NCBI GenBank assembly: GCA_015522385.1 | Contig: WAMJ01000297.1 | Coordinates: 1 to 25,948 of the forward strand | Source of the DNA: Candidatus Heimdallarchaeota archaeon | GTDB taxonomy: Archaea; Asgardarchaeota; Heimdallarchaeia; Heimdallarchaeales; Kariarchaeaceae | DNA length: 25,948 nt | Direction: 5' to 3' | Shown here: positions 6,434 through 14,794 of the stretch, in pieces | Position numbering within the stretch: the first letter of the stretch is position 1 | Layout of the letters: each line of letters starts with the position of its first letter | The notes under the pieces: generated by a model | The model's database searches: none | Told to the model about the DNA's origin: nothing | Seen by the model: the letters and a program-made list of their open reading frames with translations, nothing else | Made by a program: the position numbers and the translations under genes

Positions 6434-9400
6434 ATGAGAAAAATTGTACTGGTACTTCTTCTTCTGATAGTTGCACCTATACCTGTGGTTCCGGGAGATA
6501 CCGTTGAGCCTGCTGTGACAAATCAGGGAGTCATAGAGCAACTGGGTTCGCTGACGGGGAACAGTATCAGTACGAAGAACGATGTACTGGACATCTTGGC
6601 CAATGGGACACTTCCCGAGTGGTACACCGGGAAGTACATGGCGATGAGCAGCTCACCTGACCCAGTCGGGGACGAGTATCTACCGCCCCTTGATCTAGGT
6701 GAGAAGTACCTCCACTTCGTCCGAGCGGACAGTGTGAGGGAGGTCAAGGAGGGAGTGTACAACCCGGCCATCTCAACAATGATCTTGGATAGAAGGATGG
6801 ACTTGGACAGTCCAGAGGTCACACCTCAGGAAAACTCGGGTTACTTCCAAGATGTCTCGAACACGCAGAGGGTAAACAACGAGCTCAATATCACAGGTAG
6901 GGATGTGGTTATAGGGATCACCGACACAGGGATTGACTTCGGGAACACCGAGCTCAGTTCGGCTATGCAAAGGCTTCCATCGGGGATCTCTGCGTCTTTT
7001 GATCCCACGGGATCGGGTCTCGCTGCCACCGATCTGTCCGTGCAGGCCGAGACAGTGGACGGGGTGACCTACCTTCCACTTGAGGGGAAGAGCGTGATCT
7101 TCTGGGGGGCGGATCAGCAGAGCTATATCAACTCCACAAGCGTGGGGATCCAGCTCAATAATATAGAGATTACCGGGATCTCTCAGAAGTCGAAGTCGGG
7201 TACCTACAAAGTCGGTATAGCTTATGCACCGTTCTTCGCTCAGCAGCAGATCAACAGCTACTTTATCTTCGTTCTCGTTGACAGTGTAGACCCCACGAGA
7301 TACGACACTCTATACATCGATATGGATACCAGTTTCGGAATATCATTAGCTCTCAATGACTTCATCTTCGAAGCAGGATCTTTGTACAGGGAACTTGTAG
7401 ACTGGAGCTTGAATGATGAGATCCCATATGGCAATGACAATCCCATTCTTGCCTATGACTGGGATGGCGACGGCGTGAACGACTTTTCACTCGGGGCACT
7501 GGCATCCACACTAGACCTCGCGGGAGTTGTCGACCAAGGACTCGTTCAGGGCATCGACCCGATAGGAGGTGGATTCGCATTCATCAGCGACGCAGTTGGC
7601 CACGGAACTATGACCGCTTCTGCAGCAGCGGGCAGGGGTATTGTCAAGTTTCCACTCTATGACAATCCCGAGACAGACAATGTTGAGAACTCTACCCTTT
7701 ACACTATACCTGGCTCAGCACCAGACGCTATGATCATTTCCACCAAGGGATACCAGCTGACGGACTTTCTCATTGGATGGCTCTGGGTTGCAGGTCTCGA
7801 ACCTACATTAACTGAATGGAGAGTCAACAGGGATCACTTGGTTGATATCTCTTCCAACTCGTGGGGAGATGGTTCGCACCTCACCGAGCTGAAGAGCATT
7901 GACTTCTTCTCCTTCTTCCTCGATGGGTTGAGTACACCCAATTTCTTTGATGTACTGGGATCTAGTTTTGGTGTCACATACTCCGACTACCCAGGGATCA
8001 GTTTCGTCGTCTCGATGGGGAATGGTGGTCCTGGATTCGGGACGATTGCTTCCCCAGGTGCTGCATCATTGGCCTTCACTGTTGGTGCATCGACCTCTTT
8101 CCTTGAGTACGGATGGACACAGAAGGACGATGTTGCCCTGTTCAGCGGTGAGGGACCTACCCCTCTGGGATACGTCAAGCCCGATGCAGTGGCATTGGGG
8201 AGCTTCGGTTTCGTCACCGAGCCTCTAGCCGCGGCCAAGGGAAATGGATCAATAGCATCGAGGACATTCGGAGGTACCTCAGAGGCGGGTCCACGTGCAG
8301 CAGGGATGTTTGCACTCATGTACGAGGCTCTCAGATCCAAAGGACAGAAAGCGGATCTAGGTACTGTACGTACCATACTCAAAAGTACAGCCAAGGACTT
8401 AGGATTCGACCCGGTGGCACAGGGCGCAGGACTACTCGACGCCTACAGTGCAGTTTCCTCAGCTCTGGGAGGTCCTCAGATAATCGTCAGGGACTACCAG
8501 TCTCCTGTCTTAATTGGGGAGCGTATGAATGATGGTTTTAATCTTCTCTTCGGAGTAGATCATCCTCTGCTTAACGGATCAGTTCCTGATTCAGCGGTGA
8601 TGGTTGATCCTGCAGCACTTGCAGACGGTAGGAGAATTGAGCTGGTGTATGGGAACGGAACTGCTGTTCCATCCGCAAGTGCTTCTTTGAGCTTTCTCGA
8701 CGAGATATCAGAGGATACATTCAGCATAACCACCAGATCAGACTACAACAAGTCGATACCAGGATCTGTGCAGATCGATCAATCAACAGTACTACTGGAG
8801 GTCATAACCTCACTGACAGAGGAGTCCAACGACCAACTCCTTAAAACTGGTCTATCCGCCCCAGCAATACGTCTGGTAGATAGCGAGGGGGTGTTTGTTG
8901 CTGAAGCCTACACGACGGCATACAGTACTGTCTTCTTCGTGGGCTTCCCCTTCGAGGACATGGACAGTACCCTTAGGTTCTTGATCACTGATCCAGGATA
9001 TGAGAACGGTGTGACCGGATGGCAACCACTAAAGTATGAAGTAACAGTTCGTCAGTATATTCGATCAGCATGGAACATTGCCAGCTATAATTCCACCGAC
9101 CTCATTGGTGACTTCGATGAGCAAGACTACAGAACTGGTGTACTCAGCTTCAGCTCGGGAGGAGTATCGACCGCAATGATCCCGTTGGCTTATGCCCCTG
9201 TCCTCAATGTGGGTTTTATGGACGGGGCGGATTTCCTCGGTGATCAGGTAGCAGACAATTTCTTCTATGAGCTGGACGAGACACTACCTTCATGGAATTG
9301 GCTGGGTTCGACCGCTAGACCAGAGGCAGGAGACCACAGGTTCTACTACCTCAATGTACCTCGCAATGCCACTTTCCTGGCCATATCCGTGCAATGGAAT

Positions 9401-10645
9401 GTCAATCCACTGCTCCCGAATCTCTATCTGTATGATACAAATGGAACCTTCTTCCAGACATCGGACGTGCAGTACCTAGGTTCGGGATATTACACGGGAT
9501 CGACCTCAAGCGAGTTTGCACAGAACATGATAGTACCTACTTCAGGTGGTCGTTACGTCCTTGAAACCCATGTGACGGAGACACCGTTCAGTTCCGAACC
9601 CGTAGAGCTAAAGGTCCTCGCGCGTTACCTCACGATCGAGAGTCTGCCAGACCCATCACCAGATTTCTCACAGGACATCAATGGTACAGTGACTGGGGAC
9701 TTAGTTATCGATGCAAGCGGGTACTCAGTCGCTCAGCTCCCAGAAATAGAGGTAGACAGGATGTCGCTTGCCGTCTACCAAGAAACGAACACAACTATTC
9801 AGCAGACACTAAAGTTAACAGATCTGCAGAAGGGTGCAGGATCTCCCGAAATTACGGTGGAGAGGAAGTTCGTAAAGGGGGAGAAGGTGACCATGGTACT
9901 CAACTGGACAACACAGGGGTCTGTTGACCTCGACCTCAAAGTGATGTACGATGGAGTGGATGTACTCAACGGACTGGGAACTACTCCGAGCGCAGTAGAG
10001 GAAGTCGTGACCTTTGGTGTCAAAGATGCAGGTGAGTACTCAATCCTCATTGACTTTATCAATGGAAGTACCTTCTCAGACATAGACATCAACCTCTTCA
10101 TAGATTCTCGGAACGGTCCCATCTTCCGCTCAGACTCTCCGAACATCACACTCAATAGTGACCTCTTCCCCAACCAGCTCTACCTCATCGAGCTGACCGT
10201 GGGGACTAACTTCGGGGTAGAGTTTGTCTTGGAGTACGTCGTATTTATGGACAACCACAGGGCGTTTGACGCCAAGATCCTCACACCAACTTCTGGAGAT
10301 ACTCTATCAGGGCAGGTGGCGCTCAGTTGGGAGGCTCCAGATAATACTCGAACCTCCATTCAGGTCAAAATGTCTGATACTACGTACTCTGTTGCGACAG
10401 AGATCCGAGGCAATACCTATACTCTCGATACCACCCGCTTTCCAGATGGGCAGGCAACGGTCAGATTTACGATCACCGATGGGTTCTCCAAACGGATATT
10501 TGAGGTATCTGTTGTCATAGACAATGGAAACACCAATACCCTCCCACCGTACAACACGGTGAGCTCGACGAGACCTATCCCATTCGCCAATGTCGGACTA
10601 GTTGCCTTGATCTTCATGAGAAGGAAGAAGAACATGAATGACTGA
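6434..10645 (+). CDS. secreted S8 subtilisin-like protease, pyrolysin/TPPII-like
   Basis: A 1403-residue extracellular serine protease. ATG 6434 is chosen because GGAG (6427-6430) precedes it and a signal peptide (MRKIVLVLLLLIVAPIPVVP) follows; a TTG at 6425 is in frame but overlaps that site. The catalytic triad is visible: Asp164 (IGITDTGID), His390 (GHGTMTASAAAG) and Ser616 (FGGTSEAGP), with oxyanion Asn530 (SMGNGGPGFGT). The 226-residue Asp-His spacing resembles tripeptidyl peptidase II and pyrolysin, not ordinary subtilisin. Residues 690-1350 are beta-rich modules with many N-x-S/T sites, ending in an Ig/Fn3-like domain. The chain finishes with PIPFANVGLVALIFMRRKK, a C-terminal membrane anchor. 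It would degrade proteins outside the cell, feeding peptide uptake. Confidence 0.93.
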   Translation: MRKIVLVLLLLIVAPIPVVPGDTVEPAVTNQGVIEQLGSLTGNSISTKNDVLDILANGTLPEWYTGKYMAMSSSPDPVGDEYLPPLDLGEKYLHFVRADSVREVKEGVYNPAISTMILDRRMDLDSPEVTPQENSGYFQDVSNTQRVNNELNITGRDVVIGITDTGIDFGNTELSSAMQRLPSGISASFDPTGSGLAATDLSVQAETVDGVTYLPLEGKSVIFWGADQQSYINSTSVGIQLNNIEITGISQKSKSGTYKVGIAYAPFFAQQQINSYFIFVLVDSVDPTRYDTLYIDMDTSFGISLALNDFIFEAGSLYRELVDWSLNDEIPYGNDNPILAYDWDGDGVNDFSLGALASTLDLAGVVDQGLVQGIDPIGGGFAFISDAVGHGTMTASAAAGRGIVKFPLYDNPETDNVENSTLYTIPGSAPDAMIISTKGYQLTDFLIGWLWVAGLEPTLTEWRVNRDHLVDISSNSWGDGSHLTELKSIDFFSFFLDGLSTPNFFDVLGSSFGVTYSDYPGISFVVSMGNGGPGFGTIASPGAASLAFTVGASTSFLEYGWTQKDDVALFSGEGPTPLGYVKPDAVALGSFGFVTEPLAAAKGNGSIASRTFGGTSEAGPRAAGMFALMYEALRSKGQKADLGTVRTILKSTAKDLGFDPVAQGAGLLDAYSAVSSALGGPQIIVRDYQSPVLIGERMNDGFNLLFGVDHPLLNGSVPDSAVMVDPAALADGRRIELVYGNGTAVPSASASLSFLDEISEDTFSITTRSDYNKSIPGSVQIDQSTVLLEVITSLTEESNDQLLKTGLSAPAIRLVDSEGVFVAEAYTTAYSTVFFVGFPFEDMDSTLRFLITDPGYENGVTGWQPLKYEVTVRQYIRSAWNIASYNSTDLIGDFDEQDYRTGVLSFSSGGVSTAMIPLAYAPVLNVGFMDGADFLGDQVADNFFYELDETLPSWNWLGSTARPEAGDHRFYYLNVPRNATFLAISVQWNVNPLLPNLYLYDTNGTFFQTSDVQYLGSGYYTGSTSSEFAQNMIVPTSGGRYVLETHVTETPFSSEPVELKVLARYLTIESLPDPSPDFSQDINGTVTGDLVIDASGYSVAQLPEIEVDRMSLAVYQETNTTIQQTLKLTDLQKGAGSPEITVERKFVKGEKVTMVLNWTTQGSVDLDLKVMYDGVDVLNGLGTTPSAVEEVVTFGVKDAGEYSILIDFINGSTFSDIDINLFIDSRNGPIFRSDSPNITLNSDLFPNQLYLIELTVGTNFGVEFVLEYVVFMDNHRAFDAKILTPTSGDTLSGQVALSWEAPDNTRTSIQVKMSDTTYSVATEIRGNTYTLDTTRFPDGQATVRFTITDGFSKRIFEVSVVIDNGNTNTLPPYNTVSSTRPIPFANVGLVALIFMRRKKNMND

Positions 10646-10756
10646 GTTATTTTGACAGACATTGTCACAAAGCAAGTATACACATTGTACTTAATTCACA
10701 AGGGTTGAATCCAACAATGAAAATATTTCAGGAATAGGCTGAACAAGAAATTTTTT

Positions 10757-11503
10757 TCAGATTCCCAGACTCTTGAGGAACTCCTTGTCAAGTTCCCACT
10801 TACCATCTTCTGTGGGGTGGATTTTCCCATCCGCTTCCAGCATGGTGATGAATCTCGATACCTGCACGGGTGATATACTTGTCACCTTCTGCTTAATCTC
10901 TTCAGTAGAGATGGGTTCTTCAGCAGCGACAATCGTGATGATCTCTGCCTTAGGTGCACTGGGTCCTTCAAGTCCTCGATCAAGGAGAAAACTAGTCCCT
11001 AAGTTCTTCTGGGGAATCAGCTCAGCTTGTGTTTTGGCCTCCTCCACTCTAGCCATCGCTTTTTCCACGTCCTCGTTGATTGACTTTGTGAGACTGGCCA
11101 TGGCCTCGTTCTTCAGGTGAAGCTCCTTCTTGGCAACCTCAAGGTTACTCTTCTTCTCCTGCAGCTCGGCGCTCAGCTTGGTGATGGTTTCAGACAACTC
11201 CTTGGAGCGATTGTTCTTCTGGTTCTCTTCCTCGTCAAGAGAAGTGATCTGTGGCTTGAGTTGCCCCACGTCTTCTTCTAACATTTTCAGTTCTGCTTGG
11301 AGTTTGTCACGAGTCTCAGTGAGCTCCGCGAGTGTCTTCTCTTTCTCTCCAACGGAGCTGACGATCGAGTTGTATTCCTCTGTGAACTTCTGATCCAGCT
11401 CAATGAGCTCGGAGTTAGTTTTCTTCAAACTGTCAAGTATGTCCTCGATGTTCTTCTTCTCCCTGTCGAGAAGCTCATTAAATTCTGTCATTTCCTTGCT
11501 CAT
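10757..11503 (-). CDS. coiled-coil protein with C-terminal winged helix (second of a pair)
   Basis: 248 residues. Residues 1-155 are a continuous heptad-type coiled coil rich in Glu, Lys and Leu (EKTLAELTETRDKLQAELKM). After a Pro/Gly linker (LEGPSAPKA), residues 185-248 form a winged-helix-like domain: EIITIVAAEEPISTEEIKQ, VQVSRFITMLEADGKIHP, then a short wing ending DGKWELDKEFL. Its ATG overlaps the stop of the upstream gene by four bases, so the two are translationally coupled and probably form a complex. No ATPase motif is present, so it is not an SMC protein. I do not recognise the family; a role on DNA or in a structural filament is inference. Confidence 0.8.
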   Translation of the reverse strand: MSKEMTEFNELLDREKKNIEDILDSLKKTNSELIELDQKFTEEYNSIVSSVGEKEKTLAELTETRDKLQAELKMLEEDVGQLKPQITSLDEEENQKNNRSKELSETITKLSAELQEKKSNLEVAKKELHLKNEAMASLTKSINEDVEKAMARVEEAKTQAELIPQKNLGTSFLLDRGLEGPSAPKAEIITIVAAEEPISTEEIKQKVTSISPVQVSRFITMLEADGKIHPTEDGKWELDKEFLKSLGI

Positions 11504-12249
11504 TGTAAGTCCTCCATCTTCTTAAGTACGGTGAATTTCCCAGAAGATTCATCGAATGAGACCACCTCTCGCTTTTCGAGCTCATTCAGGATTTCACGGA
11601 CGGTATTTTCCTGAGCATTGGCCGAGAGGCTGAGCTTCTTGGCATCGTCGATTCCAGGCTGCCCGATACGCTTGAGGATATCATAAGCGGGATCCACAAG
11701 GTACCCTGTGTCAAAGAGGTGCTTCAGAACCTTGGCTTTGAGCTCGAGTCTCTTGTTCCGTTCCTCGATCTCCTGAGCTTCATTGATGTGGACTCCAACC
11801 TTCTCCCCGTGCTCCTGTTCTACCACAACGAGTTGCTCTGAGGTCTCTTTGATCTGCTGGTTAGTGGTTTCTAACTCCTGATTGGTTTTGGCCAAGTCTT
11901 TCTCAAGGTCGCCCATCTTCTCCTCTTTGGATCTGATCTCGTTATCGAGCTCTCCATTCCGGGTAACCAACCTGCTCTTGCTCTCCTCAAGCTTAGATTT
12001 TTCCTCCTCTGCTGCCTTGATTCTGGCCTTCAGGTCGGTAATTTCCGTCTCGGTGTTACTGATAGAGGAGACCAGTTCCTCTTGGTTCGTGAGTACCGCT
12101 GAGAGCTTCGCAATCCGCTCTTTTGCACCTGATTCGATCTCCTTCACCTTACCATCGATGAGTTGACTCAGTCGACTGAGATCATCCTTGGTTTCTTGGC
12201 TCTTCCTATTAAGAACACCAATCTGGCTCTCCATATTTTCTTTTAGCAT
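11500..12249 (-). CDS. coiled-coil protein with C-terminal helical/winged-helix domain (first of a pair)
   Basis: 249 residues with the same architecture as the downstream gene. Residues 1-165 form a long charged coiled coil. Residues 170-249 form a compact domain beginning AKVLKHLFDTGYLVDPAYDI, followed by a helix-turn-helix-like stretch (SANAQENTVREILNELEKRE) and a wing (VVSFDESSGKFTVL). Near-equal length, shared layout and the four-base overlap suggest an ancient duplication that now gives a heterodimer. A TATA-like GATAAAAT on the minus strand (around 12268-12277) lies about 20-25 bases before the ATG at 12249, so the message is probably leaderless. No membrane segments or enzyme motifs were seen. 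Confidence 0.8.
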   Translation of the reverse strand: MLKENMESQIGVLNRKSQETKDDLSRLSQLIDGKVKEIESGAKERIAKLSAVLTNQEELVSSISNTETEITDLKARIKAAEEEKSKLEESKSRLVTRNGELDNEIRSKEEKMGDLEKDLAKTNQELETTNQQIKETSEQLVVVEQEHGEKVGVHINEAQEIEERNKRLELKAKVLKHLFDTGYLVDPAYDILKRIGQPGIDDAKKLSLSANAQENTVREILNELEKREVVSFDESSGKFTVLKKMEDLQ

Positions 12250-12384
12250 AGCTACCGTATCCGGATTTTATCGTCACCTAATTAGCTTTTATCCATGTGA
12301 CCGAATATTATACAAATTTCACGTAACAAATTTTCGCGTAGAGGATAATCCTTAAGTTCTGGATTGCTCATTTACTCTTGTAAG

Positions 12385-12990
12385 ATGTACACGTGGAAGC
12401 CGAGGCAGATCCCTTTCCGAGGATCAGAGATCTCGATGATGGTAGTAATCAGCTCCCTGCTAGCATTTGTGGGGTACAACTACTATCTAAAATATGGTCT
12501 GAGTTTTAGCACCTACTTCATCCTTGCGATCTGCACGGTCCTTATCTTCTATCAACTGATGAGAATATTCGATCTTATTGCTTTCCAGACCAGTTGGATA
12601 AAGGTTGGGGAGGAAAGTGTTGAGTTCAATGCCATCAATCCCATGAAGTACGGTATGCTAAGAAACAGGTACAACATTCCATACGGGAAATTCAAAAAAC
12701 TGGACATCATAACCACGAATATCTACGGGAAGAAGGTCCTCCTCTTGGAGCTTGAATTGTCAATCTCCTTCAATGTACACATAGGTTATGGATCATCAAA
12801 GAACGATCTGAGAGAGCTGGCGGGAGAGTTGGCAAGGTTCATCAGACCCACAGCTCGTGTACAGAGATTCTTGGGTTACACACCGGAGAAGGAGAAGTCC
12901 TTCGCGGAGGTTGTTATTAGCAAGACCAAGGATGTCGCTACCCGAAAGGCCAAGGACTTCTTGAACAAGAAATTCGGGAAGGGTGAATAA
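12385..12990 (+). CDS. two-TM membrane protein with a PH-like domain
   Basis: 201 residues from ATG 12385; an in-frame TTG at 12364 would add seven unlikely residues. Two hydrophobic segments at about 16-35 and 42-58 form a hairpin. Residues 70-160 then read as a bacterial-PH-like (bPH) sandwich: an opening strand (SWIKVGEESVEFN), the I-P-Y-x-x-h-x-x-h signature (NIPYGKFKKLDII), long strands (GKKVLLLELELSIS) and a closing helix (NDLRELAGELARFI). The C-terminal 40 residues are basic and helical. It is followed two bases later by the AN1-finger membrane protein, so the two probably form an operon. The same TM-hairpin plus PH-like layout recurs in the permease at 21704 and the gene at 23465. Confidence 0.72.
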   Translation: MYTWKPRQIPFRGSEISMMVVISSLLAFVGYNYYLKYGLSFSTYFILAICTVLIFYQLMRIFDLIAFQTSWIKVGEESVEFNAINPMKYGMLRNRYNIPYGKFKKLDIITTNIYGKKVLLLELELSISFNVHIGYGSSKNDLRELAGELARFIRPTARVQRFLGYTPEKEKSFAEVVISKTKDVATRKAKDFLNKKFGKGE

Positions 12991-12992
12991 CC

Positions 12993-13874
12993 TTGGCGAC
13001 CTGTGCATATTGTGAGAACCCAGTAGCTCTGCCCTTCAGGTGCAAATTGTGCCTGTTGCAATACTGTGAAAGGCACAGACTACCAGAGAACCACGAGTGC
13101 CCCAACCTTGATGCATACAATACGGATGATTACAGGAAGTTCAAGAGTACATTGAGGGATCAGTCTTCGGGAGCGGTGGCGATGGATACTTCCCCATCGA
13201 GGATTCAGTGGAAGAGTGGTGATAACTACTCCGGACCAACGAGGGGGGCCCTGTTCTCTGGCAGCACGGATTACTGGTCAAGTGGAGACAAACGGTATGA
13301 TATGATTTACCTCGCGATCATTGTAGGAATCAGAAACGTGCTCTTCAGCCTTGATCGGTTCACAACCCCTCTGCTAGACCTAGTCCAGATTCTGTTCTAC
13401 TCACTGTTGATTGGAACTGTGGCATTCCTCAGCCTGCTCTATATCCGGGAGAGAATAGCAGTGGCGAATGGGATCAGTAGTATGTTCTACTTCTCGAAGC
13501 TCTTTGTCGTGCTCACGATTCTTCTGAGCCTAATCTCGGGAATGTTCGGGAGAGGACTATTTGCTATATTTATCCCTGGGCTGTTTGTGATGCTCTCTGC
13601 GGGTAATATAAAAAGTACATACAATGTTGCACTCCGATCAGCTTTTGCATTCCTTGGGTTCTGGTTTGTCTTCACAGTGGTTGTACCTCCAATTATTCTC
13701 ACTATCACACCCTCTTTGTCCTTGGCTGCGACCTCGTCATTCTACGTAGGTAATGCAATCTTACACATAGGTCTCTTCACACTCTTCACGGAGTATAGAG
13801 CAATTTCTATCTGGAATAGGAAGATGTTGGCAGTTGTTGGAATACTTTACCTTGTGGCGTTCTTCTTGAGATAG
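12993..13874 (+). CDS. AN1-type zinc-finger polytopic membrane protein
   Basis: 293 residues. The N-terminus carries a complete AN1 finger: C4-x2-C7-x9-C17-x2-C20-x4-C25-x2-H28-x5-H34-x-C36. A polar linker (40-105) leads to about six to seven hydrophobic segments from 105 to the end. No HExxH or rhomboid Ser-His dyad is visible, so I call it only a membrane protein. In eukaryotes AN1 fingers occur in stress and ubiquitin-linked proteins; archaeal genomes also encode AN1 fingers fused to membrane domains. The start is TTG 12993, two bases after the upstream stop; no better in-frame start precedes the first cysteine pair. It is co-directional and tightly spaced with the PH-like gene. Confidence 0.8.
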   Translation: MATCAYCENPVALPFRCKLCLLQYCERHRLPENHECPNLDAYNTDDYRKFKSTLRDQSSGAVAMDTSPSRIQWKSGDNYSGPTRGALFSGSTDYWSSGDKRYDMIYLAIIVGIRNVLFSLDRFTTPLLDLVQILFYSLLIGTVAFLSLLYIRERIAVANGISSMFYFSKLFVVLTILLSLISGMFGRGLFAIFIPGLFVMLSAGNIKSTYNVALRSAFAFLGFWFVFTVVVPPIILTITPSLSLAATSSFYVGNAILHIGLFTLFTEYRAISIWNRKMLAVVGILYLVAFFLR

Positions 13875-13913
13875 TTTGAATGTTATCTTGATGATTTTTA
13901 CAGATTGGAAGTA

Positions 13914-14099
13914 TTAGAACTTCTTCTCATACTTGGTCGTCCACTTGAGTTTTCGAGGATTCCTCTTGTGTTCGAGGAGTGAGATCCTGCACTTCTTGGA
14001 GCAGAACCTGAGGATGGAACCATCGGTCTTGACATACATCTGACCTGTAGTCCGTGGGATATAGTGTGAACAGAAACTGCATTTGTACCTTCTAATCAT
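13914..14099 (-). CDS. rpl24e: 50S ribosomal protein L24e
   Basis: 61 residues, full length for archaeal L24e. It has the family zinc site: CSFCSHYIPRTTGQMYV near the N-terminus and FCSKKCRISLLEHKRNPRKL further on, giving a C-x2-C / C-x3-C pair. It is the last gene of the L7Ae-S28e-L24e cluster, two bases after S28e. A strong GAGGAGG Shine-Dalgarno precedes the ATG at 14099. The conserved archaeal cluster often continues with ndk and infB; here it stops and faces the convergent AN1 gene, with 39 bases between the two ends. Confidence 0.96.
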   Translation of the reverse strand: MIRRYKCSFCSHYIPRTTGQMYVKTDGSILRFCSKKCRISLLEHKRNPRKLKWTTKYEKKF

Positions 14100-14101
14100 C
14101 T

Positions 14102-14341
14102 TTATTTCCTCCTCATGTTCCTAGCTTCACGCTCGGTATCCTTGAGCATGAGAATATCTCCCATCATAATGGGGCCTTTCACATTTCTGGTGAGGATACG
14201 ACCCTTGTCCCTTCCTTCCAGAACCTTAACTCTAACCTGGATGACCTCTCCGACGACTGAAGCCCTTCCAACTACTTGGATGACTTCTGCAGGAATTCCG
14301 TCCTCGGATTCGTTCATTCCAGTTCCTTCAGCTGAGCTCAT
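14102..14341 (-). CDS. rps28e: 30S ribosomal protein S28e
   Basis: 79 residues. The family core is unmistakable: [18 protein letters not shown], then [20 protein letters not shown] and [18 protein letters not shown]. An acidic 15-residue N-terminal extension precedes the core; an internal ATG (residue 9, 14317) would give a more usual length. I keep 14341 because AGGTGATCAATA lies before it, like the leaders of L7Ae and S2. S28e binds near the mRNA exit of the small subunit and is found in archaea and eukaryotes but not bacteria. Position between L7Ae (ten-base gap) and L24e is the conserved archaeal order. Confidence 0.96.
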   Translation of the reverse strand: MSSAEGTGMNESEDGIPAEVIQVVGRASVVGEVIQVRVKVLEGRDKGRILTRNVKGPIMMGDILMLKDTEREARNMRRK

Positions 14342-14351
14342 TATTGATCAC

Positions 14352-14699
14352 CTAGTTGAACTCTTTCACCTTGTCGACAATGCTGCTCAGTGTGCTTGAG
14401 AGACTGCCTACATCGACGATGGCGGATGAGGCAGTTGGAACGTCAAGTCCGGAAGCCTGCCCGAGTGACTCCGCACTGGGGATCACGATGTATGGGGTGT
14501 TCTTCTCTTTGGCGAGAATAGGGAGATGCCTGACAATCTCCTTTGGTGTTACGTCCTCACTAATGTAAACGAGGAGGGCTTTACCCCTCTCGATTGCCTT
14601 AGTGACCTCGTTTGTACCTCTCCTAATCTTTCCAGATTCGGTGGTTTTCTGTAGCAGTTCAAGTGCGTCTTGTATTAAGTCTTCGGGAAAATCGCTCAT
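14352..14699 (-). CDS. rpl7ae: 50S ribosomal protein L7Ae (kink-turn RNA-binding protein)
   Basis: 115 residues, close to the usual 120. Signature segments include GTNEVTKAIERGKALLVYIS (the RNA-contact loop and helix), APPP-region equivalent DVTPKEIVRHLPILAKEKN, and IVIPSAESLGQASGLDVP. L7Ae binds kink-turns in 23S rRNA, box C/D and H/ACA guide RNAs and RNase P. GGAGG (14707-14711) lies seven bases from the ATG. A TATA-like TTTTAATAAT on the minus strand (about 14765-14774) and a 26-base hairpin just before the Shine-Dalgarno suggest control at the leader. It is the first gene of the three-gene ribosomal cluster. Confidence 0.96.
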   Translation of the reverse strand: MSDFPEDLIQDALELLQKTTESGKIRRGTNEVTKAIERGKALLVYISEDVTPKEIVRHLPILAKEKNTPYIVIPSAESLGQASGLDVPTASSAIVDVGSLSSTLSSIVDKVKEFN

Positions 14700-14706
14700 A
14701 TTGATT

Positions 14707-14737
14707 CCTCCGGTAGTGTACCACGGTGGTACTTACC
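14707..14737 (-). promoter_or_regulatory. Shine-Dalgarno and leader hairpin of the L7Ae operon
   Basis: On the minus strand GGTA-A-GTACCAC-C-GTGGTAC-AC-TACC (14712-14737) folds into a near-perfect hairpin that ends directly at the GGAGG Shine-Dalgarno (14707-14711). The core GTACCAC/GTGGTAC is a perfect seven-base repeat around one base (14718-14732). It could act in RNA as a translational switch or in DNA as an operator. Confidence 0.6.
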
Positions 14738-14794
14738 ATCATTTGGTATGTCTCAACATTTTCTGATTATTAAAAGGGATACGATAGATTTCCA

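Noticed and set aside
6523..10520. Several open frames on both strands inside the protease gene
   Set aside because: The protease has a complete triad, signal peptide and anchor; the others are shadow frames.
10773..12166. Long open frames on the plus strand across the two coiled-coil genes
   Set aside because: They are Ser/Leu-rich mirror images of Glu/Lys-rich coiled-coil genes and show no family signal or promoter.
14733..14765. Kink-turn in the L7Ae leader
   Set aside because: An ATGATGG run recalls a box C, but the matching G-A pairs and flanking stems cannot be drawn.
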